Assembly (NCBI GenBank): GCA_963377175.1
Contig: CAUJNA010003805.1
Span: forward strand, 486,001-550,000
Origin: Effrenium voratum
Lineage: Eukaryota > Sar > Dinophyceae > Suessiales > Symbiodiniaceae
DNA: 64,000 nt
Reading direction: 5' to 3'
This document shows, piece after piece, positions 56,701 to 64,000 of the stretch. The notes below the pieces were generated by a model that saw only the letters and a program-made list of their open reading frames with translations, ran no database searches and was not told the origin of the DNA. A program made the translations under genes and the position numbers. The first letter of the stretch is position 1. The number at the start of each line of letters is the position of its first letter.

Positions 56701-59700
56701 TTGGGGATGCACAACATCCTGCACTAGTTGGGATGGATGATTCCCTATGACTGAGGCAGCTACTAACTGGTGCATGTGGTGAATCATTTCATGGGTTGAT
56801 TCTGGGTTTGTCACGCCAGTGCCAGGTTTAAACCTGCAAGACTGCGGCGGGTTTGGCCTGCTGTTGTTTCGGTAGACTCTCCCCGCACACCTCCCTTAAG
56901 GTCGGGGATTTTCTCCGCGAAATTTGATGGCAGTCATGCTCCAACAAAGGCTTAGCCTTCTTGACAAGTTGCTGCCTCTACAATTCCAGGCATGTGGCTT
57001 TCCAGGGCAGATTTCGAGCTGGGCCCCTTGCCCATTCCGTTCTGGTGGAAGCTGAAACCAAAACGGGCCTTGCCATTTTTCCTGACCCCCCCCCAAAGAG
57101 AAGGGGCTCCCTGCTTTGTGCCATGGTCTTCCTTGGCTGGAGAATAGGCACGGAAAAGCCCAACAAATAATAGGTGTCGTCTGTGTGTATATATATATAT
57201 ATATGCCTATATATATATATTGTCATTGTCACATATATATATATATATGCTAGAGGTCTGGCACCCCCCCCCCTCCCCCTGCCATGGTCATGGTAGCCTT
57301 AAATAGGGCCCACCCCCTCCTCCGGTTTTGCAGGTTATGGTCATCTTGCAATAGCCCTCTCCCCTCCCCCTGTGGGCCCGTTGGTTTTGCAGGTTATCTC
57401 CCCCCCCATTGGGGGGGGGGGTGCCCGTTCGCCGACTGGACCCATATATATATATATGTATGTATGCAAAAATAATAATAGTAATCATAATAATAATAGG
57501 AATAATAATAACAACATTAGCAACACCAATAATCATAATAACAATAATAATAGCAATGATAATAGTGAATCATTGATAATGATAAATAATTGATAATGAT
57601 ACAATGCCAACAAAGTGAACATGATAATAATAATGATAATACTCATGATAATACCAATAGCAAATAAAAGTGAATAATGATAATTAATAATGCTAAGCTG
57701 ACCATCATACCAATGATTCTAATACTAATGATAGTAATACTAATGATAATTTTAATAATAATGATACTAGTAATAATGATAATAATAAGGATAACATAAT
57801 GATAACATAATAATAATAGTAATAATAACAACAATAATACATAATAATAGTACTACATGTACACGTATACAGATAGTGGTGCATGCATCTTGTATATATA
57901 TATATACATATGCATGCCCTTGGGAAGACTCTGAAGATGCTGGGTTCTGGGCTAGGACTCACGCGTGGTTCGATTCATCTCGAGAGGCGGAGATGCGGAC
58001 ATCTCCATGAAAGCCGTGCAGGACAGGTTCGGAGCTTTGGATTGAACATGGCAAACCAGACCATTTGGCTGTGGCTCAAATAGATGTACCAAAGTGCACC
58101 TTCGATTAGTGGAACCAAAGACTATAACCTGCGTAACCCTAGCTCTTCATGTTGAGCCACACCTAGTTGACAACCTTTTTGGGTTGTAAGCAGAGCGACT
58201 GGGTCACAGTTGCTGGGGGAGTCAACCGGTTGTCTTACTTGCTATTGCAAGTGGAGGCACGTGCTTGGAAAGAACCCTTCAGATGGTGGGCCGCTTGAGT
58301 TCGTCCTCTCTAAAGGTGAACCCTGATTGAGAAGGCTGGACTTTCGGCTTCCGGGGCTGTATGGCCATCGTAGCCAAGTCAGCGTTTCCATTGCAGGCTT
58401 TCATGCAGGAAATGCCACTTTCTGAGGAAAGAAGGAAGCATCCTCTTCTTGAGTGGTAGAGGGGATGGCCCGATTTAATATCACAGCAAGGGCCTGCGTT
58501 GCAAAAGTTGAAAAGGCCCTTTCTGACGTGTGGCGTGGCCAATTGAGGGACTCGTGTATTCTTCAGGTTGGTTTAAAAGGCAGACCCAGCGGTAGCCAAC
58601 ATGCGGCTGACTGCTTGCGATTCTGATCCTTTTGAGATCGCTTTGCATTTGCGCGGGGCCCGCGGGCGAAGCGCTTCCGGAATAGGGACTCGGTTCGGGG
58701 ACAGTTTGGTTCAGGAAAATAATAGACGTTGTTTTGAAGTCAACAGCTGCGGATCAGCTTTTCAAGTTGCTGGACAAATTTGGCCGGGTTTGCAATTTGG
58801 GAGTCCCAGAACAGGAATTGGACCGCCAAGTGGCCTCTTATCTTGAGCCCGAAAAAGCAAAGATGGCCATCATCGATCCACCTTCAAACATCCGTTGTAG
58901 GGTTGCTTCCTGCGTTTGGTTTTTGCATTTTGCCCGTATCAAGCGCAAATGCCGGGGTCTGGGACGTCCTCAACTGTCCCTGGCATCCACGGTGGTGAGT
59001 CGTGTTTTTTGTTCCCATGAATTGGTGCGCGTGGTTGATCATGGTTGCTTCAAGTTGCGTATTTCTCAATGCTTTCTCACACTCAAATGTTTTCCGGCAA
59101 GAAAATTGGTTTTTCTGGCCAGCCCAGCTTCGACCAACAAAAGCTAAGGTGGTAGAGGGGATATGCTCTATGACTGACGAGTACACAGGTCCATAGGTGG
59201 CGCTGGCTTCCAGCAATTTAACCGGTGCCATTGTTTTGTCCAAAAGAACGCCTCACTGCCGAACATAAAACAAGTGACAGGGATTCTCCGAGCCTTTATA
59301 GGAAGCCAACACACACAAGGATAGAAGGTTGATTTGTTGTCTTTTCGTTGGTACCAGGTACCATGCATCGGGTCTTTGGAATGAGCCCGTCCTGTGCTGC
59401 CTCTCGACTTTGAGAACGGTGAACAAAAGAGAGGGGCGGAACAACCCTGAAAACATACCCATATGTCACCCACTCCCTCTAGCTCCTGGCTATAGTTCCA
59501 GTCTTGTTTCTTTATAGCCACGCCCAGCCGCCAGCGCCGCAAGCGCCGCATGCCGCTTGCTTGCCTGAGGCAAGCGCCTAGTGATTCTCGCCTGCGAGCT
59601 GGACAGCGGACACGAGAGGCGCTTCACCCCGGAGACGGACCCGGACCTGCCTCTGCGGGTTGCCGTGCGCATGCCCTTCGGACACGGACTTGCGCTGGCT

Positions 59701-61654
59701 TGCGCGCAGAGGAAATCCCCAAGTTGAAGGTCCGTAGCTGGTGGCTGGTTCAAGTGCCCAAACCTGGATAAACATCTCAGAAGCAAGAGTCAGTGGAGTT
59801 TGGACGTTGGCAGAGGTAGGAAACAATTGAAAGTGGTTAGAGGAGACATTTGTTCCGCTTTTTTGCGGGTACCCATTTTGGTTGCTTGGAAAAGAAACCA
59901 ATGGGAAGCCAGCTAGTCCCTCAACGTTCAACTTGTTTGTACCTTAAATGGCAGTCTTTGGCTGCCAAGTTTGCGGGAAATCCAATGGACGTTCCGGGGA
60001 GGTAGGATACACTTTGGGAGTATTGTTTTTTTGAGGGTACCTTGGGGGTCCCCCATTTGTAGCAACCCCGTTTGCGTTTCACTAGTGACTGAACATGAAG
60101 CAAGCAGATGAATGTGTACTTGACAATGGGGCCTTCAACTTCATTCGCTGGAGCTGTTTTGGCTGTAGCTCAGCTGCGGGCATTGCGTGCAAATCATTGG
60201 CAGGAATCATCACTGTTCTAGGGGTTGATTCCCCACTCTTTTCACCCATTGTTCTTTTCAAAACCGGCTGCTTCCCCTGGGTGTTTGAAGGTTTTCTGAA
60301 AAGAAGGATGCCTGGAAAGAATAGGGAAGGTACCGCTAGAACTGTTGGAGGGAACACCCCCATGCTTGCCAGCCTTAGGCCACTCCACCGCCAAAAGGGA
60401 TTGACGCGGACGGGTCCAAGCCATGCACGGTGTCTGTGTGTCACAAAATTTTGCTCAGGTGCATCCTGGAAACATAGACGTCCAACCATTCTCTTAAGGC
60501 AAGATGTCCTGTTGATTCTTTGCATTGTTTACGTGGTTTTGAGTGCATTCTGCAACAAGTGTTTATTTTGACTCCGGGCTTTTTGTGATACTTTCGCCCT
60601 TGAGTTTCCATCACCCTTGAACTAGAAAGTCGGCATTCTACAAGAAAAATACGTTTGGTTGACCCAAGGAGACTGTGCCCATAGATGTTTCTTGTGTTTT
60701 GTACATGGTGGCTGGGTTGAGATAAGCTCCTGCTTGAAGCTTTTCCCTCGCCAAGGATAGTTCTGGATGATAAGTCTTGATCAACGGCTAGTTGGTCGTC
60801 AGACGATGTATTCTGAATCACTCAGCAAATGCCTGCAGGAGTCAGATGAAATCAGTAGCCTTGTCTCACTACGGCTTATGTTCTTGCCCATGCAACACTT
60901 CTAGTCGGTTGCTTTGTACACAATTTACCTGGTACTGGTACATGCGCGGTTACACAATCAACACACACACACATACATACATTGATACATACATACATAC
61001 ATACATACATACATACATACATACATACATACATACATACATACATACATACATACATACATACATACATACAGACACACACACACACACCCGCACCCGC
61101 ACCCGCATCCGCATCCGCATCCGCACCCGCAGGCGCACGCGCACGCGCACGCGCAGACACACAGACACGGACACGGACACGGACACGGACACGGACACAC
61201 AGACACACAGACACACAGACACACAGACACACAGACACACAGACGCACAGACGCACAGACACGCAGACGCACAGAGACACAGAGACACAGAGACACAGAG
61301 ACACAGAGACACAGAGACACAGAGACACAGAGACACACACTACACACACTACACACACTACACACACTACACACACTACACACACTACACACACTACACA
61401 CACACTACACACACACACACTACACACACACACACACTACACACAGTACACACACTACCCACACTACACACACACTACCCACACTACACACACTACACAC
61501 ACTACACACACTACACACACTACACACTACACACACACACACACTACACACAGTACACACACTACCCACACTACACACACACTACCCACACTACACACAC
61601 TACACACACTACACACACTACACACACACACTACACACTACACACACACACACA

Positions 61655-61694
<40 letters not shown>

Positions 61695-61754
61695 ACACAC
61701 ACGCACCCACACACACATACACACACACACACCACCACCCCACCCACCCACCCA

Positions 61755-61785
<31 letters not shown>

Positions 61786-63378
61786 GCGCGCGCGCGCACG
61801 CACGCACGCACCGCACGCGCCCGCCCGCCCGCGCGCACGCCCGTGCACGCACGCCCGTGCACGCACGCGCGCACGCCCGCACGCACGCCCGTACGCACGC
61901 CGTGCGCGCACGCCCGTGCGCGCACGCCGTGCGCGCACGCGCACGCGCACGCGCACGCGCACGCGCACGCGCACGCACACGCACACGCACAGGCACACGC
62001 ACACGCACACCCACACGCACACGCACACGCACACGCACAAGCACACCACACGCACGCACACAACCCACACACACACACGCACGCACAAGCAACAATGCAC
62101 CACACACACACAACCAACACACACACACACTCACACACACACATGCCTTTTTTGGTTTTATGGCTTCCACAACTGCACCCCTGGGTGATACGACGCAGCA
62201 CACCCATCCTTCAATTGAACCATGCGCCTGATTGATTGACAGCCTAGGTCTATGGGAGTTCCGGGGCTCATGGAGCCACTCAAATACAGAGGCAAACTCG
62301 ACGTCCGCGTCCCGCTTCGGCTTTAGACTCGGATTGCGTAAGGCATCTGACAAGGGGCCCGGTATTACATCCCTTTCCGCATGGACTTGAGGGAAAGGTG
62401 TGTAACCCCTCCAACCTTTTTAGTTCCAATGTGTTTCTTGCGGGGTTTCTCCTTTTCACTGGAGTTGGTTTCAATTCTATCAGAAGTGCTTTGCCTGGGC
62501 AGCAAGTCAGCTGTTGTTTCTAGACGCTTCTTCCAGAAAAAGAGTTCATATTCGAGGGAACCCTTAGTGTAACAGGTGTTTGGACTGTGGCTGACATTCG
62601 ATTGGCGTTGTCAAGTTTTCTTCTGCTACGCAGTTCTCGCATCTTTGCTTCCGAGCTCCTATCGTCGAGAGTGTTGTTTCCCAGATAGCTGGAAGCTATA
62701 GGGGTTCCAACTTCAAGTAAAGAAAGGGGTGGGCAAGAAGAGATGGGTGTTGCAGGGCACATGAGCGGCAGGGACTTGCGGGGTGCTGTTGCAGGGTGCA
62801 CCTTGTGAGATTGACGCAGGACGCTTCTGTTGCTGGTGCTGGTGAGCTTGCCGGAATGCAGGGGCTTGCTGTTTAGAAGGCGTTGGTAAGCTGGACGCCG
62901 AATGCGGGGGCTTGCAGGGTGTGGGGGGGGTTGCCGTTGAGCTGGGCGCAGGACGCATGGGCTTGCAGGGTGCTGCGGGGCCGTGCTTGCAGAGTGCCTG
63001 CAGGGTGCTTGCAGGGTGCTGTTGCGGGGCTTGACGCGGGCATCGAAGAAGTCTCTTGGGATCCCTCGGGCCTCAGCGTCGCAATTTGTGGGCCTCAAGC
63101 CGCGACTCGAGCTTTGTCTCGGGCCCTGACGCTCTCCTCGTTCTCTGGGGCCCGTGCTCATGGAATTTGGTTGGCAAACTTGTGCCACGTCAATACATGG
63201 TCAAGTGCGGCACCTGTGTCCCCAGCAAACTCAACCGCGACCGGCGCAGCATGGCCAGGTCACATGTACTGCGACGGGGGCATGTGCAACGACTTCCCGA
63301 TGAACGCCTTGCCGGAGGACGAGAAGCGGATCGGGCTCATGGTGCGGCCGGTGGACTGGATCCAGCATCACATCTCAG
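41663..63378 (+). CDS. Patatin-like phospholipase gene, continuing past the right edge
   Basis: Patatin-like lipid acyl hydrolases (PNPLA type) use a Ser-Asp dyad: an oxyanion-hole glycine loop, GxSxG, and a DGG/DGA Asp. All three are present in order on separate exons: AIYGCG + ILAATHVGGLRALEEHG (51515, 52291), GVSAGAVVAAML (53868), and HMYCDGGMCNDFP (63259). The strand LVILACELDSGHERRF (59570) and AVR + ARYYIPF (59570/62355) match the family's core between Ser and Asp. Exon phases agree from 52291 to 59570. The product would be an intracellular or membrane-associated lipase acting on phospholipid or galactolipid. The seven exons before 51515 are in the same orientation and mostly in phase, so they may form an N-terminal region with a membrane segment, but a separate upstream gene is not excluded. 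The 3' end lies outside the window. Confidence 0.75.
41795..44461. other. Intron with a hairpin element
   Basis: Long intron by phase. Holds the inverted repeat at 44180-44359. No other exon is seen; the frames at 42276-42769 and 43125-43586 lack codon bias. Confidence 0.45.
44180..44359. mobile_element. Hairpin element, family 6 (AAAACAGGTCACTCA)
   Basis: Arms of about 37 bp: AAAACAGGTCACTCA onward ending GAAGTTCCAACCCTC, and GAGGGTTGGAACTTC onward ending GAGTGACCTGTTTT. The loop contains a family 1-like 'GGCCATGGGTCATAAC'. Only one copy in this window. Confidence 0.75.
44462..44524 (+). CDS. Patatin-region gene, coiled exon
   Basis: Acceptor GGTTCCTTCAG; 21 codons beginning EDWSARAQLQKELKRQLSKH, GC donor (CACAAG|GCGCGT). 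Phase 0 at both ends, strong G/C third positions. Charged helix. Confidence 0.65.
44677..44786 (-). mobile_element. Hairpin element, family 2
   Basis: Termini ACGGGTGTGGCTCACA and TTGAGCCACAGCCAAATACG. Read on the minus strand the interior matches 8031-8136 ('GGTACCAAA', 'AAGTGGAAACATGG'). Confidence 0.75.
45449..45543 (+). CDS. Patatin-region gene, exon
   Basis: Acceptor GCGGCTCAG; reads VLDYINANRPLLGLFIPAP, then SWPPVPVTLDRRG. The GA donor (CGGGG|GAGCCC) leaves two bases that fit the next exon. The Pro/aromatic-rich stretch just before the membrane exon suggests a linker. Family unknown. Confidence 0.62.
46278..46404 (+). CDS. Patatin-region gene, membrane-segment exon
   Basis: After CTTCGCGAG one base plus 42 codons begin FLFIGVPRLAFLTVSVTFFF, a likely transmembrane helix, then IEPRMQLEGARKKAVNSG, basic after the membrane. 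The end is a GT donor (CCGG|GTAGAT, 46404) or a GC donor (46399); the latter gives the phase needed by the next exon. This suggests a membrane-anchored protein with the basic side cytosolic (inference). Confidence 0.7.
46405..48166. other. Intron with a nonamer array
   Basis: Contains the CACTTCCCC array (47430-47586). No exon; frames such as 46996-47259 show no bias. Confidence 0.45.
47430..47586. repeat. Nonamer array (CCCCCACTT)n
   Basis: About 14 copies of the 9-bp unit, the first few separated by poly-C runs. Confidence 0.95.
48167..48258 (+). CDS. Patatin-region gene, basic exon
   Basis: After TCTGGCCGAG reads IFGPPVLYGGFCQVKKRRRE, then REPCQDVSDE, ending at a GA donor (GATGAG|GACGGG) in phase 0. 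Of three open frames this has the best G/C third positions. KKRRRERE is a basic cluster following the membrane exon. Confidence 0.55.
48298..48404 (+). mobile_element. Hairpin element, family 2
   Basis: Termini TTGGCCGTGGCTCAAAA and TTGTGAGTCACACCCAGTT. The core 'AAATGGAACCACAGACTA' and 'GTAACCCCAGCTC' recurs at 58062 and inverted at 48728. Confidence 0.75.
48728..48836 (-). mobile_element. Hairpin element, family 2
   Basis: Termini AAATGGGTGTGGCTCAAAAT and TTTTTTGAGCCACAGCCAAA. The interior, minus strand, matches 48298 and 58062 ('AAATGGAACCAAAGACTA'). It lies only 320 bp from the 48298 copy, in opposite orientation. Confidence 0.78.
49171..49248 (+). CDS. Patatin-region gene, Cys-containing exon
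   Basis: Acceptor GGAGCGGCAG; 26 codons beginning DWSEKCQTFWDPGCPGAMQ, then RRRKAGG. GT donor (GGAGGA|GTTGCC) in phase 0. Family unknown. Confidence 0.55.
49292..49400. mobile_element. Hairpin element, family 4
   Basis: The right arm TCATTCCCTCATTCCCTACT, continuing GAGCACCAGCGAG, matches 13368-13399. The left arm GGCAGGGAAGGAGAAATGGC is diverged. Confidence 0.7.
50643..50700. repeat. About 22-bp tandem repeat, three copies
   Basis: Copies share GGTATACATTGCAG and GGTCAAAGG with single-base differences. Confidence 0.85.
50788..50847 (+). CDS. Patatin-region gene, exon before the oxyanion loop
   Basis: After TATGGCCAG reads VAEEILSSVDAKKSPEFNAH, 20 codons, GT donor (GCGCAT|GTGCGG). An acceptor at 50772 would add PSYGQ in the same frame. 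Confidence 0.5.
51515..51548 (+). CDS. Patatin domain, oxyanion-loop exon
   Basis: After AAGGTCCAG reads STTALAIYGCGG. The donor is GC, either after 51545 or after 51548. The first gives GCG-ILAAT-HVG, the same spacing as the GCG-FLGVY-HVG loop of PNPLA2-type lipases; the second adds one Gly. Either way one base is left to pair with the GC of the next exon. Confidence 0.58.
52004..52089. mobile_element. Hairpin with near-perfect 28-bp arms
   Basis: Left CCCTCCCACCAGCTAACATG onward to GAAGTGCA and right TGCACTTCCATATTAGTTGG onward to TGGGAGGG are complementary over about 28 bp around a 30-base loop. This is the cleanest hairpin in the window. Confidence 0.8.
52128..52240 (+). mobile_element. 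Hairpin element, family 5
   Basis: Left AGGTGTCCTTTTTAGGTTCG with TTAAAAATCGATGGGT; right ACCCATCGATTTTTACCC ending GGCCACCT. Second copy of the 33718 element. It ends about 50 bp upstream of the patatin exon. Confidence 0.75.
52291..52362 (+). CDS. Patatin domain, first helix exon
   Basis: Acceptor CGTCCTCGAG; two bases complete Gly, then ILAATHVGGLRALEEHGLQL, then SSP. This matches the loop and first helix of patatins (HxGxLRALEE-x-G). GC donor (CCCCG|GCAAAC) with one base spare, which makes the Gly of the GVSAG motif across the junction. Confidence 0.85.
52490..52605 (+). mobile_element. Hairpin element, family 1
   Basis: Termini GGCTGTGGGTCAAAACC and TTTTGACCCATGGCC. The interior matches 129-243 in opposite orientation. 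A further left-terminus-like sequence (GGTATGGGTCAAAATT) lies at 52448. Confidence 0.78.
53868..53950 (+). CDS. Patatin domain, nucleophile-elbow exon (GVSAG)
   Basis: Acceptor AAGTCGCAG; with the spare G reads GVSAGAVVAAMLAVGCNAEQ, then IFELRLGP. The Ser of GVSAG is the predicted nucleophile, followed by the usual GA-x-VAA-x-L-x-x-G helix. The end is set at a GT donor after 53950 by phase; a GA donor after 53932 is also possible, because third-position bias falls in the last codons. Confidence 0.87.
54677..54746 (+). CDS. Patatin domain, helical exon
   Basis: Acceptor AGGGTCCAG; reads NMEFYKIALPELGAIVRIL, then GTLM. GC donor (CATGC|GCCCTG) with one base spare that pairs with the next exon to give Arg. 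Confidence 0.7.
54747..56594. other. Intron of the patatin gene
   Basis: A GT run (54808-54826) and T-rich tract only. A GC-rich block at 55636-55702 (MTLGSAAADVVECLAGG) could be an exon, but the flanking exons join in phase without it and it lacks a clear acceptor. Confidence 0.45.
56595..56657 (+). CDS. Patatin domain, helical exon
   Basis: Acceptor GGTGGCACAG; reads PGINSGTLLEEMIGDALKKH. This corresponds to the 'G-x-x-x-G-x-x-L-x-x-x-L' segment before the second core strand. GC donor (GCATT|GCCCGG) leaves T, completing Cys with the next exon. Confidence 0.75.
57186..57252. repeat. (TA)n runs
   Basis: Three TATATA blocks separated by short spacers. Confidence 0.9.
57465..57850. repeat. 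AAT/GATAAT-rich degenerate microsatellite
   Basis: Nearly 400 bp of ATA, AAT and GATAAT units at about 20% GC, the most AT-rich stretch of the window. Confidence 0.9.
57987..58031 (+). CDS. Patatin domain, micro-exon before the core strand
   Basis: After ATCTCGAGAG reads GDADISMKAVQDRF with the first codon shared. GA donor (TTCG|GAGCTT) leaves G, which completes Gly with the exon at 59570 to give DRFGKRLVILACELD. The 'F-G-K-x-L-V-I' junction is exactly what patatins show there, which supports the GA splice. Confidence 0.72.
58032..59569. other. GA-AG intron of the patatin gene
   Basis: Contains the family 2 element. A frame at 58734-59147 looks protein-like (DQLFKLLDKFGRVC) but has low third-position GC and is not needed by phase. 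Confidence 0.5.
58062..58168 (+). mobile_element. Hairpin element, family 2
   Basis: Termini ATTTGGCTGTGGCTCAAA and TGTTGAGCCACACCTAGTT. The core 'AGTGGAACCAAAGACTA' and 'GTAACCCTAGCTC' matches 48298. It begins 31 bp after the donor of the 57987 exon. Confidence 0.78.
59570..59668 (+). CDS. Patatin domain, core-strand exon
   Basis: Acceptor TGCCTGAG; reads KRLVILACELDSGHERRF, then TPETDPDLPLRVAV. It matches 'K-x-L-x-I-x-A-T-D-L-x-x-G-x' and the following 'lpl-x-x-A-V-R' of patatins. GC donor (GTGC|GCATGC) leaves C for the Arg of AVR. Confidence 0.85.
59669..62354. other. Intron with a 1.2 kb compound array
   Basis: Contains the CA/ACAT/CACG compound array (60957-62135). The upstream part (59669-60956) shows no exon. 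Confidence 0.5.
60957..62135. repeat. Compound microsatellite (ACAT, CACGGA, CAGACA, CACTACA, CACG)
   Basis: Blocks in order: ACAT to about 61075, CCGCAC/GCGCAC, GGACAC, ACACAG, AGAGAC, then CACTACACA units with a roughly 120-bp higher-order duplication near 61390-61640, then CA and CACG/CGTG to 62135. All long frames across it are artefacts. Confidence 0.95.
62355..62397 (+). CDS. Patatin domain, IPF micro-exon
   Basis: After CTGACAAG, with the spare C, reads RARYYIPFRMDLRE, ending at GAAAG|GTGTGT. Joined to the previous exon it gives AVRARYYIPF, aligning with the AVRASMSIPF consensus upstream of the catalytic Asp. The start phase agrees. The end phase does not match 63259 with this GT donor, so a GC donor at 62379 or another micro-exon is needed. 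Confidence 0.57.
63259..63378 (+). CDS. Patatin domain, catalytic Asp exon (DGG)
   Basis: Acceptor CATGGCCAG; reads HMYCDGGMCNDFPMNALPED, then EKRIGLMVRPVDWIQHHIS. DGG plus N-D-F-P is the patatin dyad Asp motif (DGG-x-x-x-N-x-P) and 'IGL' the next strand. GC donor (TCTCAG|GCGAGC). The gene must continue beyond the window. Confidence 0.9.
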
Positions 63379-64000
63379 GCGAGCACAAAACTTGGGGGGA
63401 ACACAAAATTCTGTTTTGTTGAGTCCTTTTCCCAGGTGGTTGCGCGGCAACTAGCAGAGAAGAGACCTGTTTTGGGGCATTTGGGAAGCTTTCAATTGAA
63501 TGGCCCGCAAAGCGAGAGAGAGAGAGAGACAGAGAGAAAGCGAGAGCCAGGGACACAGCAGTTTTCAGCATCGCCTTTCGGAAAATTGGGAATGTTTGAG
63601 GGTGAAGCTAGGAACCCTGAGAGAGGGAGAGAGTTTTAGGAGAGAGAGAGAGAGAGAGAGAGAGTGGAGGAGAGAAAGAGAGAAAGAGAGAGAGACGGAG
63701 AGAGCGCGACTCCCAAAGAGGAGGAATGTTTTTTGGTTTTCGGGCTTGCCCGCTCTGCAATGCTCGGGGGTTTTGAATGGGCGACTAGCCCAGGGAATTT
63801 GCTTTGTCCTTTGGTTCAGGCTGGTGAATTGTAGTGAATTGCTGCTGATTTGATCCCATCGTGAGTGAGTCACCTCGTGGTGGATTTCTAACCAAATTCT
63901 CGGAAGGGTGAACAGTCCTGGAAGTGTTTGGCACGACCGTGAACACTTCGGAAGCACCGGTTGGCTTCGGTCCTCGCCAAGATTGGGGCAATCACAACTC
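63379..64000. other. Intron to the window edge
   Basis: Holds the GA-rich repeat at 63508-63715; no exon seen after it. Confidence 0.5.
63508..63715. repeat. (GA)n-rich microsatellite
   Basis: Interrupted AGAG tracts around 63508-63550, 63620-63665 and 63670-63712. Confidence 0.9.

Noticed and set aside
58734..59147. Protein-like frame starting MKSTAADQLFKLLDKFG
   Set aside because: Low third-position GC, lies inside an intron required by the patatin phase, and has no splice boundaries.
60792..62235. Frames of 417-479 codons rich in His and Thr
   Set aside because: Repeat artefact of the compound CA/ACAT/CACG array.

Overview
This is a nuclear genomic window from a dinoflagellate. Short GC-rich exons (about 30-130 nt, most codon third positions G or C) sit in kilobase introns near 50% GC that are full of simple repeats and small hairpin elements. 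Every supported gene is on the plus strand. Reading frames rejoin only if introns begin with GT, GC or GA and end in AG, usually followed by G. These are known dinoflagellate traits; the abundance of hairpin elements recalls introner-rich genera such as Prorocentrum or Polarella, but the species cannot be fixed from the sequence. I found no bacterial operons, rRNA, tRNA or CRISPR array. Exon models were built by hand from splice signals, phase and codon bias, with no transcript data.

Layout. (1) 0.3-12.7 kb: scattered candidate exons, several coiled-coil-like, of one or more genes that may start before the window; large arrays lie at 1.1, 4.0 and 5.0-6.2 kb. (2) 13-22.3 kb: a block with longer exons and lower third-position GC. 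It holds a probable GHKL-type (HSP90/histidine-kinase-like) ATPase gene, exons 15703-16216, 18399-19723 and 19893-20332, perhaps with earlier exons, then an intronless membrane-protein gene (21572-22162). Satellite repeats fill the 16217-18398 intron. (3) 25.2-37.6 kb: a coiled-coil protein built from at least 14 short exons, ending in a Gly/Ala-rich tail and TGA at 37615. (4) 39.7 kb to beyond the right edge: short exons leading into a patatin-like phospholipase whose oxyanion loop, GVSAG nucleophile elbow, substrate-side strand, AVR/IPF segment and DGG dyad lie on separate exons from 51.5 to 63.4 kb. Upstream exons in the same orientation, one with a membrane segment, may be its N-terminal half or another gene.

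The introns hold several families of roughly 85-185 bp inverted-repeat elements present in both orientations. The best defined has termini GTGTGGCTCAAA / TTTGAGCCACA, with five copies at 8.0, 44.7, 48.3, 48.7 and 58.1 kb. The genes show no obvious shared pathway; the plus-strand array fits the unidirectional gene clusters known in dinoflagellates.
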